NCBI GenBank assembly: GCA_902587125.1
Contig: CACIJW010000002.1
Coordinates: forward strand, 1 to 64,000
Reading direction: 5' to 3'
DNA length: 64,000 nucleotides
Source of the DNA: an uncultured Bacteroidota bacterium
GTDB lineage: Bacteria > Bacteroidota > Bacteroidia > Flavobacteriales > BACL11
Positions 17,163 through 28,197 of the stretch are shown in pieces; the first letter of the stretch is position 1, and the number at the start of each line of letters is the position of its first letter. Position numbers and translations under genes: made by a program. The notes under the pieces were generated by a model, which worked only from the letters and a program-made list of their open reading frames with translations, was not told the origin of the DNA and searched no databases.

Positions 17163-19265
17163 TTGGATCATTTACTTGAAACACCGATTGTATATTTAAA
17201 GGGAGTGGGACCAAAAAGAGCTGATTTATTAAAATCAGAACTAAATATTTTCACTTTTAAAGATTTAATCGAGCATTATCCTTTCAGGTACGTTGATAAA
17301 TCAAAATTTTTTAAAATAAGTGAAATTAATGGAGATATGCCAAGCATTCAAATAGAGGGTAGTATTTTAAGTTTAAACGAACTTGGATTAGGAAAATCCA
17401 AGAGATTAGTTGCAAAATTTAGTGATGGCAGTTCTCAAATTGATTTAGTATGGTTTAAACAAATAAAGTGGATTCAAAGCTCTATTAATTTAGAGAAAAA
17501 TTATGTTGTCTTTGGTAAACCCAATTTTTTCAATGGATCTTATAGTGTTATACATCCAGAAATCACTGAATCAGAGGAGTACTCAAAAATAAAGGCAAAT
17601 TTTTTCCCAGTTTATTCAACTACTGACAAACTATCAAGAGTTGGCTTAAACAGTAGAGGAATAAGCAAGATTATAATTAATTTAATAACAAACTTGTCAA
17701 AAAAAATTGATGAGACTTTATCAAATGAAATACTAAGAAAACTCAATTTGCCATCTCTTCATGAATCTTTCATAAATATTCATCAGCCTAGTAGTATTTA
17801 TCAAATGCAAATTTCTTCGAAGAGGTTAAAATTTGATGAATTTTTTTTCTTGCAGCTCTACTTACTTAAAAACAAATTATTAAATAAGAAGAAACTTAAA
17901 GGATATGATTTTAAAATTGTAGGAACTAATTTCAATAACTATTACAATAATGTTCTTAAGTATGATTTAACAAATGCACAAAAAAGAGTACTTAAAGAAA
18001 TTAGAAAAGATTTAGCTGGATCAGGACATATGAATAGATTGTTACAAGGAGATGTGGGAAGTGGAAAAACCTTGGTCGCAATATTGAGCATGTTAATTTC
18101 TTTAGATAACGGTTTCCAATCTTGTCTAATGGCACCTACAGAAATTTTAGCACAACAACATTATGAAACAATCTCTAAAGAGTTAAAAAGTATTGGTGTT
18201 AATGTTCAAATATTAACTGGTAGTACAAAAAAAAGCCAGAGGAAAGTAATTCATGAAAAATTGCTATCGGGAGATATTGATATTTTAGTTGGTACTCATG
18301 CATTAATTGAAGACTCTGTTCAATTTAAATCATTAGGGATAGTAATAATAGATGAACAACACAGGTTTGGAGTAGCACAAAGAGGAAAATTATGGAAGAA
18401 AAATAAACTTTATCCTCCACATATTTTAGTTATGACTGCAACGCCTATTCCAAGAACTTTATCTATGACGATATACGGAGATCTTGATATTTCAATCATT
18501 GATGAATTACCACCAGGAAGAAAGGTTGTAAATACAATTTGGAAGTCTGATAGATCTAGGCTTCAAATAATTTCATTGATGAAAAGAGAAATTTCGTTAG
18601 GTCATCAAATATATGTTGTTTTTCCACTTATTGAAGAAAGTAAAAAGTTAGATCATAAAAATTTAATGGATGGATATGAAAATTTAATAAGAGAGTTTCC
18701 ACTACCTGACTTTCAGATTAGTATTGTACATGGTAAAATGACAAATGAGGAGAAAGAGTATGAAATGAAGAGATTTGTTGATGGGATTGCAAATATTTTA
18801 ATTGCAACTACAGTAATTGAAGTTGGAGTGAACGTACCTAATGCCTCTGTGATGATAATTGAAAGCTCTGAACGATTTGGACTCTCTCAGCTACACCAAC
18901 TCAGAGGAAGAGTCGGAAGAGGGTCTGATCAATCATATTGTGTTCTAGTGAGCGGTGATAAATTAAGTAGTGAGGCAAAAAAACGATTATCAACCATGGT
19001 CAAACATACTGATGGATTTAAAATATCAGAAGTTGATTTAGAAATCAGAGGTCCTGGAGATTTGATGGGTACTCAGCAAAGTGGTATAATTAATTTTAAA
19101 ATTGCTGATTTGATTAAAGACAATAAAATTTTAGTACGTGCAAGAGAGGAAGTTATAAGTTTATTGAAAGAAGATTCTGATTTGTCAAAACCCAAAAACA
19201 TTTTAATTAAGAATAGACTTCAGAGCTATGAATCACAAAAAATGAACTGGGGCAGAATAAGTTAA
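17163..19265 (+). CDS. recG: ATP-dependent DNA helicase RecG
   Basis: LLQGDVGSGKTLVA, IIDEQHRFGV, TATPIPRTLSM, QLRGRVGRG and an N-terminal wedge/OB region. Confidence 0.96.
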   Translation: MDHLLETPIVYLKGVGPKRADLLKSELNIFTFKDLIEHYPFRYVDKSKFFKISEINGDMPSIQIEGSILSLNELGLGKSKRLVAKFSDGSSQIDLVWFKQIKWIQSSINLEKNYVVFGKPNFFNGSYSVIHPEITESEEYSKIKANFFPVYSTTDKLSRVGLNSRGISKIIINLITNLSKKIDETLSNEILRKLNLPSLHESFINIHQPSSIYQMQISSKRLKFDEFFFLQLYLLKNKLLNKKKLKGYDFKIVGTNFNNYYNNVLKYDLTNAQKRVLKEIRKDLAGSGHMNRLLQGDVGSGKTLVAILSMLISLDNGFQSCLMAPTEILAQQHYETISKELKSIGVNVQILTGSTKKSQRKVIHEKLLSGDIDILVGTHALIEDSVQFKSLGIVIIDEQHRFGVAQRGKLWKKNKLYPPHILVMTATPIPRTLSMTIYGDLDISIIDELPPGRKVVNTIWKSDRSRLQIISLMKREISLGHQIYVVFPLIEESKKLDHKNLMDGYENLIREFPLPDFQISIVHGKMTNEEKEYEMKRFVDGIANILIATTVIEVGVNVPNASVMIIESSERFGLSQLHQLRGRVGRGSDQSYCVLVSGDKLSSEAKKRLSTMVKHTDGFKISEVDLEIRGPGDLMGTQQSGIINFKIADLIKDNKILVRAREEVISLLKEDSDLSKPKNILIKNRLQSYESQKMNWGRIS

Positions 19266-19270
19266 AAAAA

Positions 19271-19367
19271 GGGTAAGCTACTTACATCGCACCGCTACAA
19301 CCACCGACCCTTGCTACTTTCCAGTCCTGGGGGATTAAGTAGGAGCTGGTCGTATAAGACTTACCCT
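19271..19367 (-). ncRNA. ffs: Bacterial signal recognition particle RNA (4.5S-like)
   Basis: Reverse complement contains CCCCCAGGACTGGAAAGTAGCAAGGGTCGGTGG...GTGCGATGTAAGTAGCTTACCC, like the SRP CAGGNCCGGAAGGNAGCAG...GUGccgGGAUGUAGCUG core; closing stem GGGTAAG/CTTACCC. Confidence 0.85.
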
Positions 19368-19370
19368 ATG

Positions 19371-19400
19371 CAAATTTAATCCTTTTATCTAACGGTGCAA
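19371..19400 (-). promoter_or_regulatory. Promoter of SRP RNA, Bacteroidota -33/-7 type
   Basis: On minus strand: TTG-N19-TAAATTTG about 7 nt before the RNA 5' end; matches TTG/TAnnTTTG consensus. Confidence 0.8.
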
Positions 19401-19441
19401 ATCATTATCCATTTCAATTTTTTTATATTTGCTAGATAAAA

Positions 19442-19960
19442 ATGAAAAAATTTTCAATTAATAACGGCAGTTTAATAGGTCTTGTTCTTGTTGCATGTGC
19501 TATCATCACTAGATCTTTAGGTATTGATGAGAATCAGTCAAGTATCCCTTCAATTCTTAACAACTTAGTAATTGTTTTTGGTATATACTATTTTATTGTT
19601 CAATACAGAGATACTCAAAACTCTGGGCTGATTTCGTATTCAGAGTCCTTAAAACTTGGTACTTCACTTTCTTTCTTTGCTTCAGTTGTACTTGCTTTTT
19701 ATACAGTTTTTTATATCAATTTTATTGATACAGAATTTATAAATAATCTAATTTCACAAACTGAACAGCAAATTCTTATGTCTAGTCCAGATATCTCGGA
19801 TGAGGACTTAGATAAAGCATTAGAAATAACTTCAAAAATGACCAAGCCTCATTGGTTTTTTATAATGGGAATGTTAGGAATAACATTTATGGGTTTCATA
19901 TATTCATTAGTAATTTCTTTCTTCATCAAGAGAGAGTCAAAAAATAATTTAAGTGACTAA
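19442..19960 (+). CDS. DUF4199 domain-containing membrane protein
   Basis: Small TM protein with YRDTQNSGLISYSESLKLG; next to glycosyltransferase as in other Bacteroidota. Confidence 0.7.
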   Translation: MKKFSINNGSLIGLVLVACAIITRSLGIDENQSSIPSILNNLVIVFGIYYFIVQYRDTQNSGLISYSESLKLGTSLSFFASVVLAFYTVFYINFIDTEFINNLISQTEQQILMSSPDISDEDLDKALEITSKMTKPHWFFIMGMLGITFMGFIYSLVISFFIKRESKNNLSD

Positions 19961-20903
19961 AATAAGTATTGTAATACCTCTTTTTAACGAGGAAGAATCA
20001 ATAACTGAGTTAGCTCAATGGATTGATAAAGTTTTAAAAAAAAATAACTTGTCATATGAGATTATATTCATTGATGACGGTAGTAACGATTCATCATGGT
20101 CAGTCATAAAAAATGTTAAAACCGATAATCCTAATGTTTATGGAATTAAATTTAGAAGAAATTATGGAAAATCTGCTGCATTAAATGTAGGTTTCTCAAA
20201 AGCATCTGGAGATGTAATAATAACCATGGATGCAGATTTACAAGATAGCCCTGATGAAGTACCTGAGTTATATAACTTAATTATTAATGACAATTATGAT
20301 TTGGTTTCTGGGTGGAAGAAAAAAAGATATGATCCGATCACCAAAACTATTCCCACAAAATTATTCAACTGGGCAGCAAGAAAAGCATCAGGAATCAACT
20401 TAAATGATTTCAATTGCGGTCTAAAAGCATACAATAAAAATGTAGTTAAGTCTATAGAGGTTTACGGAGAGATGCATAGGTATATTCCAATTTTAGCTAA
20501 ATGGGCTGGATTTAAAAATATAGGTGAAAAAGTAGTTGAGCATCAATCTAGAAAATATGGTGTTACCAAATTTGGTTTTGAAAGATTTATAAACGGTTTT
20601 TTAGATTTACTAACTGTAACATTTATATCTAGATTTGGAAAGAAACCAATGCATATTTTTGGTACTCTTGGGACATTAATGTTTATACTTGGATTAATTT
20701 TATTTCTGTATATAGGTGGAACGAAGCTATACTATATATATAATTCATTACCTGCAAAAAATATTGCAGATCAATCAGCATTTTTTATTGCATTAACTAC
20801 AATGGTGATAGGAGTCCAATTATTTCTCTCTGGTTTTATAGCTGAGCTTGTTTCCAGAAATTCACCTGATAGAAATAATTACCAAGTAGATTCTGAAATT
20901 TAG
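19953..20903 (+). CDS. Glycosyltransferase family 2 (DPM/GtrB-like)
   Basis: ISIVIPLFNEEESI, FIDDGSNDSSW, TMDADLQDSPDE, C-terminal TM helices; GTG start. Confidence 0.9.
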   Translation: MTKISIVIPLFNEEESITELAQWIDKVLKKNNLSYEIIFIDDGSNDSSWSVIKNVKTDNPNVYGIKFRRNYGKSAALNVGFSKASGDVIITMDADLQDSPDEVPELYNLIINDNYDLVSGWKKKRYDPITKTIPTKLFNWAARKASGINLNDFNCGLKAYNKNVVKSIEVYGEMHRYIPILAKWAGFKNIGEKVVEHQSRKYGVTKFGFERFINGFLDLLTVTFISRFGKKPMHIFGTLGTLMFILGLILFLYIGGTKLYYIYNSLPAKNIADQSAFFIALTTMVIGVQLFLSGFIAELVSRNSPDRNNYQVDSEI

Positions 20904-20906
20904 AGA

Positions 20907-22034
20907 ATGGATATTCAAATTTTAAGTACCGCTTATCCGTACAGAGGAGGCATAGCTGTTTTTAACCAGAGATTAGCAAAGGAATTTAGTTCACAAGGAG
21001 ATCAAATAAGAATAAAGACGTTTACTTTACAATATCCAAATTTTTTATTTCCTGGTAAATCTCAATTCACAAATTTAGAATATGGTGGGGATATTAAAAT
21101 TACTAGAGAACTGAATTCAATAAATCCCTTTAATTGGGTGAAAGTCGGTAATAAGATCAGAGAAGAAAGGCCTGACATTTTAATTCTAAAATATTGGATT
21201 CCATTTATGGCTCCTTGTCTTGGTACAGTCGCTAGAATTGTTAGAAAAAATAATCACACTAAAGTAATTGTTGTTGTCGATAATATTATTCCTCATGAGA
21301 AAAGAGTTGGAGACAAGTTATTGTCAAAGTTTTTTGTAAAAAGTGTTGACGGTTTTGTATGTATGTCTAAGCAAGTTTTTAATGATCTTGAAATACTTGA
21401 TTCAAAGGTTAATAAAATTAATAGTTATCATCCTATTTATGATAATTTTGGTAAATCAATCACAAAGCAACAATCGATAACTAATCTCAAATTAAATGGT
21501 GATTATAAGCATATTTTGTTTTTTGGAATAATTAGGAAGTACAAGGGATTAGATTTGCTGATAAAAGCCTTCTCAAAACTAAAGCAGGAGAAAATTAGAT
21601 TAATAATAGCTGGTGAGTTTTATGACAATCAAAAGTATTATTTAGATTTAATTCAATCTCTAGATTTGGATGATAGTATTATACTAAAAAATGAGTTTAT
21701 ACCTGATGATATGGTTGTAAATTACTTTTGTTCTTGTGATATTGTTGCGCAACCATATAAAAGTGCAACTCAAAGTGGGGTTACACAAATCGCTTACCAT
21801 TTTGAGAAACCGATGTTAGTTACAGATGTTGGTGGATTGGCTGAAATAGTTAAGCATGGTGTGTCAGGATATGTATGCAATCCTGATGTTGATTCAGTGT
21901 ATCAATCTCTAAATAATTTTTTTAAGAATAATAGGTATGATGAATTTGTTTATGGAGTTAAGCAAGAAAAGAAAAGATTTTCCTGGAGTAAACTTGTCGG
22001 TGATATCAAAAAACTACACAAGGACTTGTATTGA
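20907..22034 (+). CDS. Glycosyltransferase family 4
   Basis: YPYRGGIAVFNQRLA, FFGIIRKYKGLDLLIKAF, AQPYKSATQSGV, VTDVGGLAEIV. Confidence 0.87.
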   Translation: MDIQILSTAYPYRGGIAVFNQRLAKEFSSQGDQIRIKTFTLQYPNFLFPGKSQFTNLEYGGDIKITRELNSINPFNWVKVGNKIREERPDILILKYWIPFMAPCLGTVARIVRKNNHTKVIVVVDNIIPHEKRVGDKLLSKFFVKSVDGFVCMSKQVFNDLEILDSKVNKINSYHPIYDNFGKSITKQQSITNLKLNGDYKHILFFGIIRKYKGLDLLIKAFSKLKQEKIRLIIAGEFYDNQKYYLDLIQSLDLDDSIILKNEFIPDDMVVNYFCSCDIVAQPYKSATQSGVTQIAYHFEKPMLVTDVGGLAEIVKHGVSGYVCNPDVDSVYQSLNNFFKNNRYDEFVYGVKQEKKRFSWSKLVGDIKKLHKDLY

Positions 22035-22059
22035 AGAAGATTTTATCTTAATATATTTG
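22031..22059 (+). promoter_or_regulatory. Bacteroidota-type promoter TTG-N18-TATATTTG
   Basis: TTG 22031-22033, TATATTTG 22052-22059; ATG of the next gene at 22064. Confidence 0.65.
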
Positions 22060-22063
22060 CAAT

Positions 22064-22720
22064 ATGAATTTTTTAATTGCTTTATTGGCATTTTTAATTA
22101 CTAATCCTATTCTTTCTCAGGAAATAAATATTTCTGATAAAAATGGTAATAAGCAAGGTAAATGGAAAAAGTTTTTTAAAAATGGAAATACTAAGTATGA
22201 GGGTCAGTTTAAAGATAATTATCCTGTAGGAATCTTCAAGTTTTACTACAAAACATCTGAATTAAAAAGCGAAAAAGAATTTTTTCACCAAGGTAAAGCA
22301 GCTGCAACACGCTTTTATAACAAAGAGGGTAAAATTATGAGCATAGGTTTATATGTTGATGAAGTAAAAGATAGCACATGGGTATACTTTAACTCTGATT
22401 CAATTGTTATTCTTTCTGAGGATTATAAAAATGGAAAATTAAATGGATCAACAAAGACTTACTATGACAATGGTAAATTGTATGAACATAAAATTTGGAA
22501 TGAGGGTATTCAAGATGGACTAATGAAACAGTATTATTTAGATGGTTCAGTCAAGTTTGAATCGAATTTCAACTCTGGCATAAAAAATGGAATCCAAAAA
22601 TCATACTTTCAAAATGGAAAAATTTATTCTGAAGGAAGCTATAAAAACGGAGAAAAAGAGGGGCTTTGGAAATATTTTAATATCAATGGTGATATTGATA
22701 CAACATACTATATAAAATGA
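22064..22720 (+). CDS. MORN-variant (YwqK-like) repeat protein, secreted
   Basis: Signal peptide; repeated YxxGxxxGxxxxYYxNGxxxxE units. Confidence 0.82.
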   Translation: MNFLIALLAFLITNPILSQEINISDKNGNKQGKWKKFFKNGNTKYEGQFKDNYPVGIFKFYYKTSELKSEKEFFHQGKAAATRFYNKEGKIMSIGLYVDEVKDSTWVYFNSDSIVILSEDYKNGKLNGSTKTYYDNGKLYEHKIWNEGIQDGLMKQYYLDGSVKFESNFNSGIKNGIQKSYFQNGKIYSEGSYKNGEKEGLWKYFNINGDIDTTYYIK

Positions 22721-23799
22721 AAAAAGACAGAGTTTTAGTTGCTATGAGTGGAGGAATTGACAGTACTGTAGCTGCAATTCTTTTGCATAATCAAGGATAT
22801 GAAGTCATTGGTATTACAATGAAAACTTGGGACTATCAAATTTCTGGTGGCAGAAAGAAAGAAACAGGATGCTGCAGCTTAGATTCAATAAATGATGCAA
22901 GAAAAGTTGCGGTTGATTTCGGTTTCCCTCATAATATCTTAGACTTAAGAGAGGAATTTGGAGAATCAATCATTGATAATTTTGTTGATGAATACATTTC
23001 AGGAAGAACACCCAATCCATGTGTTTTATGCAATACACATATAAAGTGGGAAGCACTAATTAAAAGAGCAGATATGCTCAATTGTAAATATATTGCAACC
23101 GGGCACTATGCTAGAGTTAGAGAGTTAAATGGAAGGTATGTTATTTATAAGGGAGTTGATGAAATAAAGGATCAATCATATGTTTTGTGGGGAGTCTCGC
23201 AAGATTGTTTATCTCGAACTATTTTCCCAATGGGAAAATATCACAAAGATGAAATTAAAAGATTAGCTATAGACTTGGGATATGAATCGCTTGCAAAAAA
23301 GAGTGAGAGTTATGAAATATGTTTTATTCCTGATAATGATTACAGAAGCTTTTTAAAAAGAAGAGTAAAAGGCCTTGAGGAGAAAGTTCAAAATGGAGAT
23401 TTTCTGAATTCTAGTGGAGAAGTTATTGGAAAACACGATGGATATCCATTTTTTACAATCGGTCAGAGAAAGTTGGGAAAATCTTTTGGAAAAAAACCAT
23501 CATACGTGATTGGTATAGACCCTTCTAACAATACTGTTACCATTGGTTCAAAACAAGATTTAAACAAGCAAATAATGCATGTAAGAGATGTCAATTTTGG
23601 AAAACTTAGTTCTATCAAAGATGGAACAAAGTGCTTAGTTAAAATAAGATACAAGCATGTTGGTGAGATAGCTACTATTTTTAATGTAGATAAAAATTTA
23701 AAAATAGTCTTTCATAAATACGTTAAAGGTATTGCTCCAGGCCAATCGGCAGTTCTCTATTCTGGAGATGATGTAATTGCTGGAGGGTTCATACTATGA
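22717..23799 (+). CDS. mnmA: tRNA 2-thiouridine(34) synthase MnmA
   Basis: VLVAMSGGIDSTVAA, GRTPNPCVLCNTHIKWE, ATGHYAR, GQRKLG; ATGA overlap with upstream gene. Confidence 0.94.
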   Translation: MKKDRVLVAMSGGIDSTVAAILLHNQGYEVIGITMKTWDYQISGGRKKETGCCSLDSINDARKVAVDFGFPHNILDLREEFGESIIDNFVDEYISGRTPNPCVLCNTHIKWEALIKRADMLNCKYIATGHYARVRELNGRYVIYKGVDEIKDQSYVLWGVSQDCLSRTIFPMGKYHKDEIKRLAIDLGYESLAKKSESYEICFIPDNDYRSFLKRRVKGLEEKVQNGDFLNSSGEVIGKHDGYPFFTIGQRKLGKSFGKKPSYVIGIDPSNNTVTIGSKQDLNKQIMHVRDVNFGKLSSIKDGTKCLVKIRYKHVGEIATIFNVDKNLKIVFHKYVKGIAPGQSAVLYSGDDVIAGGFIL

Positions 23800-23802
23800 T
23801 TT

Positions 23803-25332
23803 ATGAGTTGTAAAATACCTTATACGAAAACAGAATTTTTCAATAATTTGATTATTGACTTTATCAACAATGAGGAAAACATTTTAAATTTTATTAATGA
23901 GTTTCCTAATCTTAAAAATTTTGAGACAATAATCAATCAAAAATCATTAGAAGAAATTAATAGAGATACTCTTGTTAGTAGCTTAAAAAAACAGAATAAA
24001 AAATTTAAAATTTCTAAAGAAACATTAAATAATATAAATTCTCTGTCCTCTAACAACACATTCACAATAACAACTGGTCATCAACTTTGTTTATTCACTG
24101 GACCATTGTACTTTACTTACAAAATAATTGGTTGCATTAACTTATGTCAAAACTTAAAAGAAAAATATCCAAAATATAATTTTGTTCCAATATTTTGGTT
24201 AGCAAGTGAAGATCATGATATTGACGAGCTTAGCTCAGTTAATATTAATGGAAAAAATGTAAAATGGGAAATAGAATATGTTGGTCCCTCAGGTAAAGCC
24301 AATACAAAAAACTTTTCAGATTTTATTCAGTCAATAAAACATTCCTTTGGCAATCAAGTCTTAAGTGAGAGTTTTGAAGAAATTTTTTTCAATTCCTATT
24401 TAGAAAATAAAGATTTGAGTAGTGCTACATTATCAATGCTTAACAAATTATTTGGTAAATATGGTCTTGTTTGTATTGATGCAAATGCTTCTGAACTAAA
24501 GAGAAGATTAGTTAAAATAGCTGAGAATGATATTAAAACAAAGAAATACACTGATATTCTCAAAAAAACCTCAAAACAATTAGCAAGTAAATATCACAAT
24601 CAAGTAAATGTATCAGATGATAATTTCTTTGCTATAAGGGATAGAGAAAGAGTTAAGGTGACAAAAGAAAACTTTTCTGAAATTAAAGATATTTCTAAAG
24701 AGATCAGTCCCAATGTATTATTTAGACCTGTTTATCAAGAGTTGATTCTTCCAAATATTGGATATATTGGAGGCCCTGCTGAAATTGCTTATTGGATGCA
24801 GTTAAAGGGTGTTTTTTCTGAATTAAACTTAACATTTCCAATATTAATTTTGAGAAATTCTCTTTTTATTTTAGATAAGAAAATAAAAATCAACTTATCT
24901 AAACTCAATTTAAGTGCAGATAAATTTTTAAAAAATCTTAATGATATTGAGAAGAAAATTATAATTGCTGAAAATAATTTTGATGAGTTACATAATGAAA
25001 ATCAAGAAATTAAAAAAATTTTTGATGCAATCAAGTTTAGATTTAAAGATTTGCATCTTGAAGAAAGTATCAATTCAGAGTATCAAAAAGTAAATAAATC
25101 AATTAAAAAGATAAGTAAGAAAATAGTCAGAGATTTGAAGAAAAGAAACGAAATATTAATAAACAGAGTAGAGTTTTTAAGAAATAGATTTAACCCAAAA
25201 AATAGTTTGCAAGAAAGAAATGATAGTCTTATTCAGTATTATGCAGTTTATGGTGAAAACTTTATGAAAATGCTAAAGGATAATTTAAATCCACTAGATA
25301 ATAATTTTCTATTTTTAGAGACAGATGATTGA
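23803..25332 (+). CDS. bshC: Bacillithiol biosynthesis cysteine-adding enzyme BshC
   Basis: [53 protein letters not shown]. Confidence 0.92.
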   Translation: MSCKIPYTKTEFFNNLIIDFINNEENILNFINEFPNLKNFETIINQKSLEEINRDTLVSSLKKQNKKFKISKETLNNINSLSSNNTFTITTGHQLCLFTGPLYFTYKIIGCINLCQNLKEKYPKYNFVPIFWLASEDHDIDELSSVNINGKNVKWEIEYVGPSGKANTKNFSDFIQSIKHSFGNQVLSESFEEIFFNSYLENKDLSSATLSMLNKLFGKYGLVCIDANASELKRRLVKIAENDIKTKKYTDILKKTSKQLASKYHNQVNVSDDNFFAIRDRERVKVTKENFSEIKDISKEISPNVLFRPVYQELILPNIGYIGGPAEIAYWMQLKGVFSELNLTFPILILRNSLFILDKKIKINLSKLNLSADKFLKNLNDIEKKIIIAENNFDELHNENQEIKKIFDAIKFRFKDLHLEESINSEYQKVNKSIKKISKKIVRDLKKRNEILINRVEFLRNRFNPKNSLQERNDSLIQYYAVYGENFMKMLKDNLNPLDNNFLFLETDD

Positions 25333-26854
25333 TAAAGTATTAATATTAGATTTTGGATCTCAATACACTCAATTAATTGCAAGAAGAATCAGAGAGTTAA
25401 ATGTTTACTGTGAAATTTTTCCTTACAATAAGCATTTAAATCTTTCTTCAGCCAAAGCCATAATACTTTCAGGTAGTCCATTTTCCGTTAATGAAATTGA
25501 TTCTCCAAGAATTGATTTAAAAGAAATCATTGGCAAAATTCCAGTGCTAGGTTTGTGCTATGGAGCACAGTTTATAGCTAAAGAATATGGAGGAAAAGTC
25601 ACAAAGTCAAGCCTTAGAGAATATGGAAGGGCAAACCTATGCTATGTTTCTAAAATTTCACAACTTATGAGAGGAATAGATTTAGACTCTCAAGTATGGA
25701 TGAGTCATGCTGATACAATCGTAAATCTGCCTAAAAATTCAGATGTCATAGCCTCAACTAAAGATGTCAGAGTAGCTGGCTATGAGTTAAGAAAAAAAAC
25801 TGCCTTTGGATTGCAATTTCACCCTGAGGTTTACCATAGTACTCAAGGTTCAATTTTATTAAAAAACTTTTTAGTTGATATTTGTGGCTTTAAACAAGAT
25901 TGGACTTCAGAGTCCTTTGTACAGTCTAAGATAAAAGATATTAGAGATAAGATAAAAAAAGATAAAGTTGTTTTGGGTATTTCAGGTGGAGTTGATTCAA
26001 CAGTTACTGCATTTCTGATAAACAAAGCAATTGGAAGCCAGTTAAACTGTGTTTTTGTTGATAATGGATTATTAAGAAAGTATGAGTTTCAACAAGTATT
26101 AGATAGTTATAAAGAAATGGGTCTAAATGTTAAAGGAGTTGACGCAAAAGATGAATTTTACAGCGCATTAAATGGCATTACAGATCCTGAAAAGAAAAGA
26201 AAAATAATTGGAAATAAATTTATTGAAGTTTTTGATTATGAGGCATCAAAAATAAAAGATGTAAAATGGTTGGCACAAGGAACGATTTATCCTGATGTGA
26301 TTGAGTCTATTTCTGCAACAGGAGGACCTTCTTCAACCATCAAATCTCATCACAACGTAGGTGGACTTCCTGAATATATGAGGCTGAAGCTTTTGGAACC
26401 AATGAATACTTTATTTAAAGACGAAGTAAGAAAGATAGGTGAGGCTTTGAAAATTAGTAAAAAAATGTTATTGAGACATCCATTTCCAGGCCCTGGTCTT
26501 GCAATTAGAATTTTAGGTGAAATTACTGAAGAAAAGGTTAAAATGCTTCAAGAAGTAGATTATATATTTATTGAAAGTCTAAAAAAACATAATTTATATA
26601 ACAAGGTATGGCAAGCTGGTGCAATGCTACTACCGGTTAATTCTGTTGGTGTAATGGGTGATGAGAGAACCTATGAAAAAACAGTTGCCTTGAGAGCTGT
26701 TAGTTCAACAGATGGAATGACAGCAGATTGGGTTCATCTTCCATACGACTTTTTATCATTAGTATCTAATGAAATAATAAATAATGTTAAGGGTATTAAC
26801 AGAGTAGTTTATGACATTAGTTCTAAACCACCAGCAACTATAGAATGGGAATAG
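25325..26854 (+). CDS. guaA: GMP synthase (glutamine-hydrolysing)
   Basis: [66 protein letters not shown]. Confidence 0.97.
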   Translation: MIDKVLILDFGSQYTQLIARRIRELNVYCEIFPYNKHLNLSSAKAIILSGSPFSVNEIDSPRIDLKEIIGKIPVLGLCYGAQFIAKEYGGKVTKSSLREYGRANLCYVSKISQLMRGIDLDSQVWMSHADTIVNLPKNSDVIASTKDVRVAGYELRKKTAFGLQFHPEVYHSTQGSILLKNFLVDICGFKQDWTSESFVQSKIKDIRDKIKKDKVVLGISGGVDSTVTAFLINKAIGSQLNCVFVDNGLLRKYEFQQVLDSYKEMGLNVKGVDAKDEFYSALNGITDPEKKRKIIGNKFIEVFDYEASKIKDVKWLAQGTIYPDVIESISATGGPSSTIKSHHNVGGLPEYMRLKLLEPMNTLFKDEVRKIGEALKISKKMLLRHPFPGPGLAIRILGEITEEKVKMLQEVDYIFIESLKKHNLYNKVWQAGAMLLPVNSVGVMGDERTYEKTVALRAVSSTDGMTADWVHLPYDFLSLVSNEIINNVKGINRVVYDISSKPPATIEWE

Positions 26855-28149
26855 CAAGAAAATTTATTATAATTTTATTTTTAATGTTATCAGCAAACGT
26901 ATTTGCCAATGATACTATTCAGGTTGATAATCAATTTTATATCAAGCATATAGTTGGAAATAATGATAGTTTTAGCAAAATCTCTAAAAAATACAGAGTT
27001 AGTATTAAAGATATTATTGAGCACAATGATATCAACAGTGATTTGTACTATAAGCAGCTTTTATACATTCCGCTTGATAGTGGAGATGTAATTAGAGATT
27101 TTCAATTCAAAAGACTTAAACTTGACTCCACAAAAATAAACATAGCTATTATTTTACCATTTTACGTTTCAAGAAATGATACTTTATCTAAATCTTTTGA
27201 CGATATAGAAGATGCAAATAACTTTATTTATGAAAGATCAAAAGTTTCACTTTCTTTTTTTCAAGGAGCGCAACTAGCCTTAGATTCAATCTCATCATTA
27301 GGAAAAAAAATTAATGTTTTTGTTTACGATAGTGAAAATGACAGTGTAGCTATTGAGCAATTAATTAATTCTAACGACTTAGCACTTATGGATATAATTA
27401 TTGGCCCCTTGTATTCATCAAACATAAATTTGGTCGCTAAAAAATTAAAAAATAACAATAATCTTAAAATTGTTTCTCCTTTTTCAAGAAATACAGAGCA
27501 AATTTCGGGCCATAATAATGTTTATCAAATTAATACTCCTTTCAAAAACCAATCAGAATTGCTTGTAAATCAACTAAAGAAGTATAAAGATGAAAAAATC
27601 ATAATCGTTTTTGAGGAAAAAGACAAAAGTTACTCAAGCTATATCTCTAACCAGCTCAGAAAAAATAATATTATTCATTATAAAAACAAATTGATTTTTA
27701 CTCACGTAGATAGCATTAGACAAACCTTTGATTCCAATCAGGTGGTTGTTGTTCCCTCTTTCGATAAAGTCTTCGTTTCCAAAGTACTTGGATCATTGGG
27801 CAGTATTGATTCATCTTTTACTATATACGGGCTAAGTAATTGGAAAGACTTTGATAATTTGGATATTAATAACTTAATGAAATTAAATGTACATTTTTTT
27901 GATCCATTTTATTTTAACAATAATTCTGGTTTTTTTCTTGATTTTCAAAAAAAATATGAAAAGGAATATAATATGACCGTAGATAAATATTCTGCATTGT
28001 CATATCAAATTATATTTCATTTTCTGACAGATCTTAGTCAATTTAATTTTGAAAGATATCGTTTTAATCACGGATTTGTAAATACTAATTGTCAACTTGT
28101 CAAGTATGAGGACTACGAACTTGTTCCAGTAGTTATGACTATAGAGTAA
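26845..28149 (+). CDS. LysM domain protein with periplasmic-binding-protein-like fold
   Basis: Signal peptide; LysM ([27 protein letters not shown]); [12 protein letters not shown]...[12 protein letters not shown]. Confidence 0.8.
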   Translation: MGIARKFIIILFLMLSANVFANDTIQVDNQFYIKHIVGNNDSFSKISKKYRVSIKDIIEHNDINSDLYYKQLLYIPLDSGDVIRDFQFKRLKLDSTKINIAIILPFYVSRNDTLSKSFDDIEDANNFIYERSKVSLSFFQGAQLALDSISSLGKKINVFVYDSENDSVAIEQLINSNDLALMDIIIGPLYSSNINLVAKKLKNNNNLKIVSPFSRNTEQISGHNNVYQINTPFKNQSELLVNQLKKYKDEKIIIVFEEKDKSYSSYISNQLRKNNIIHYKNKLIFTHVDSIRQTFDSNQVVVVPSFDKVFVSKVLGSLGSIDSSFTIYGLSNWKDFDNLDINNLMKLNVHFFDPFYFNNNSGFFLDFQKKYEKEYNMTVDKYSALSYQIIFHFLTDLSQFNFERYRFNHGFVNTNCQLVKYEDYELVPVVMTIE

Positions 28150-28197
28150 CTTTCATCTGTTAATCTCGTATATTTGTATAATATTTAGATTCTAAAA

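Noticed and set aside
22064-22720. YwqK-type protein as part of a toxin-antitoxin system.
   Set aside because: It has only a signal peptide and MORN-variant repeats. No toxin gene is nearby and the 'antitoxin' label on this family is weakly supported.
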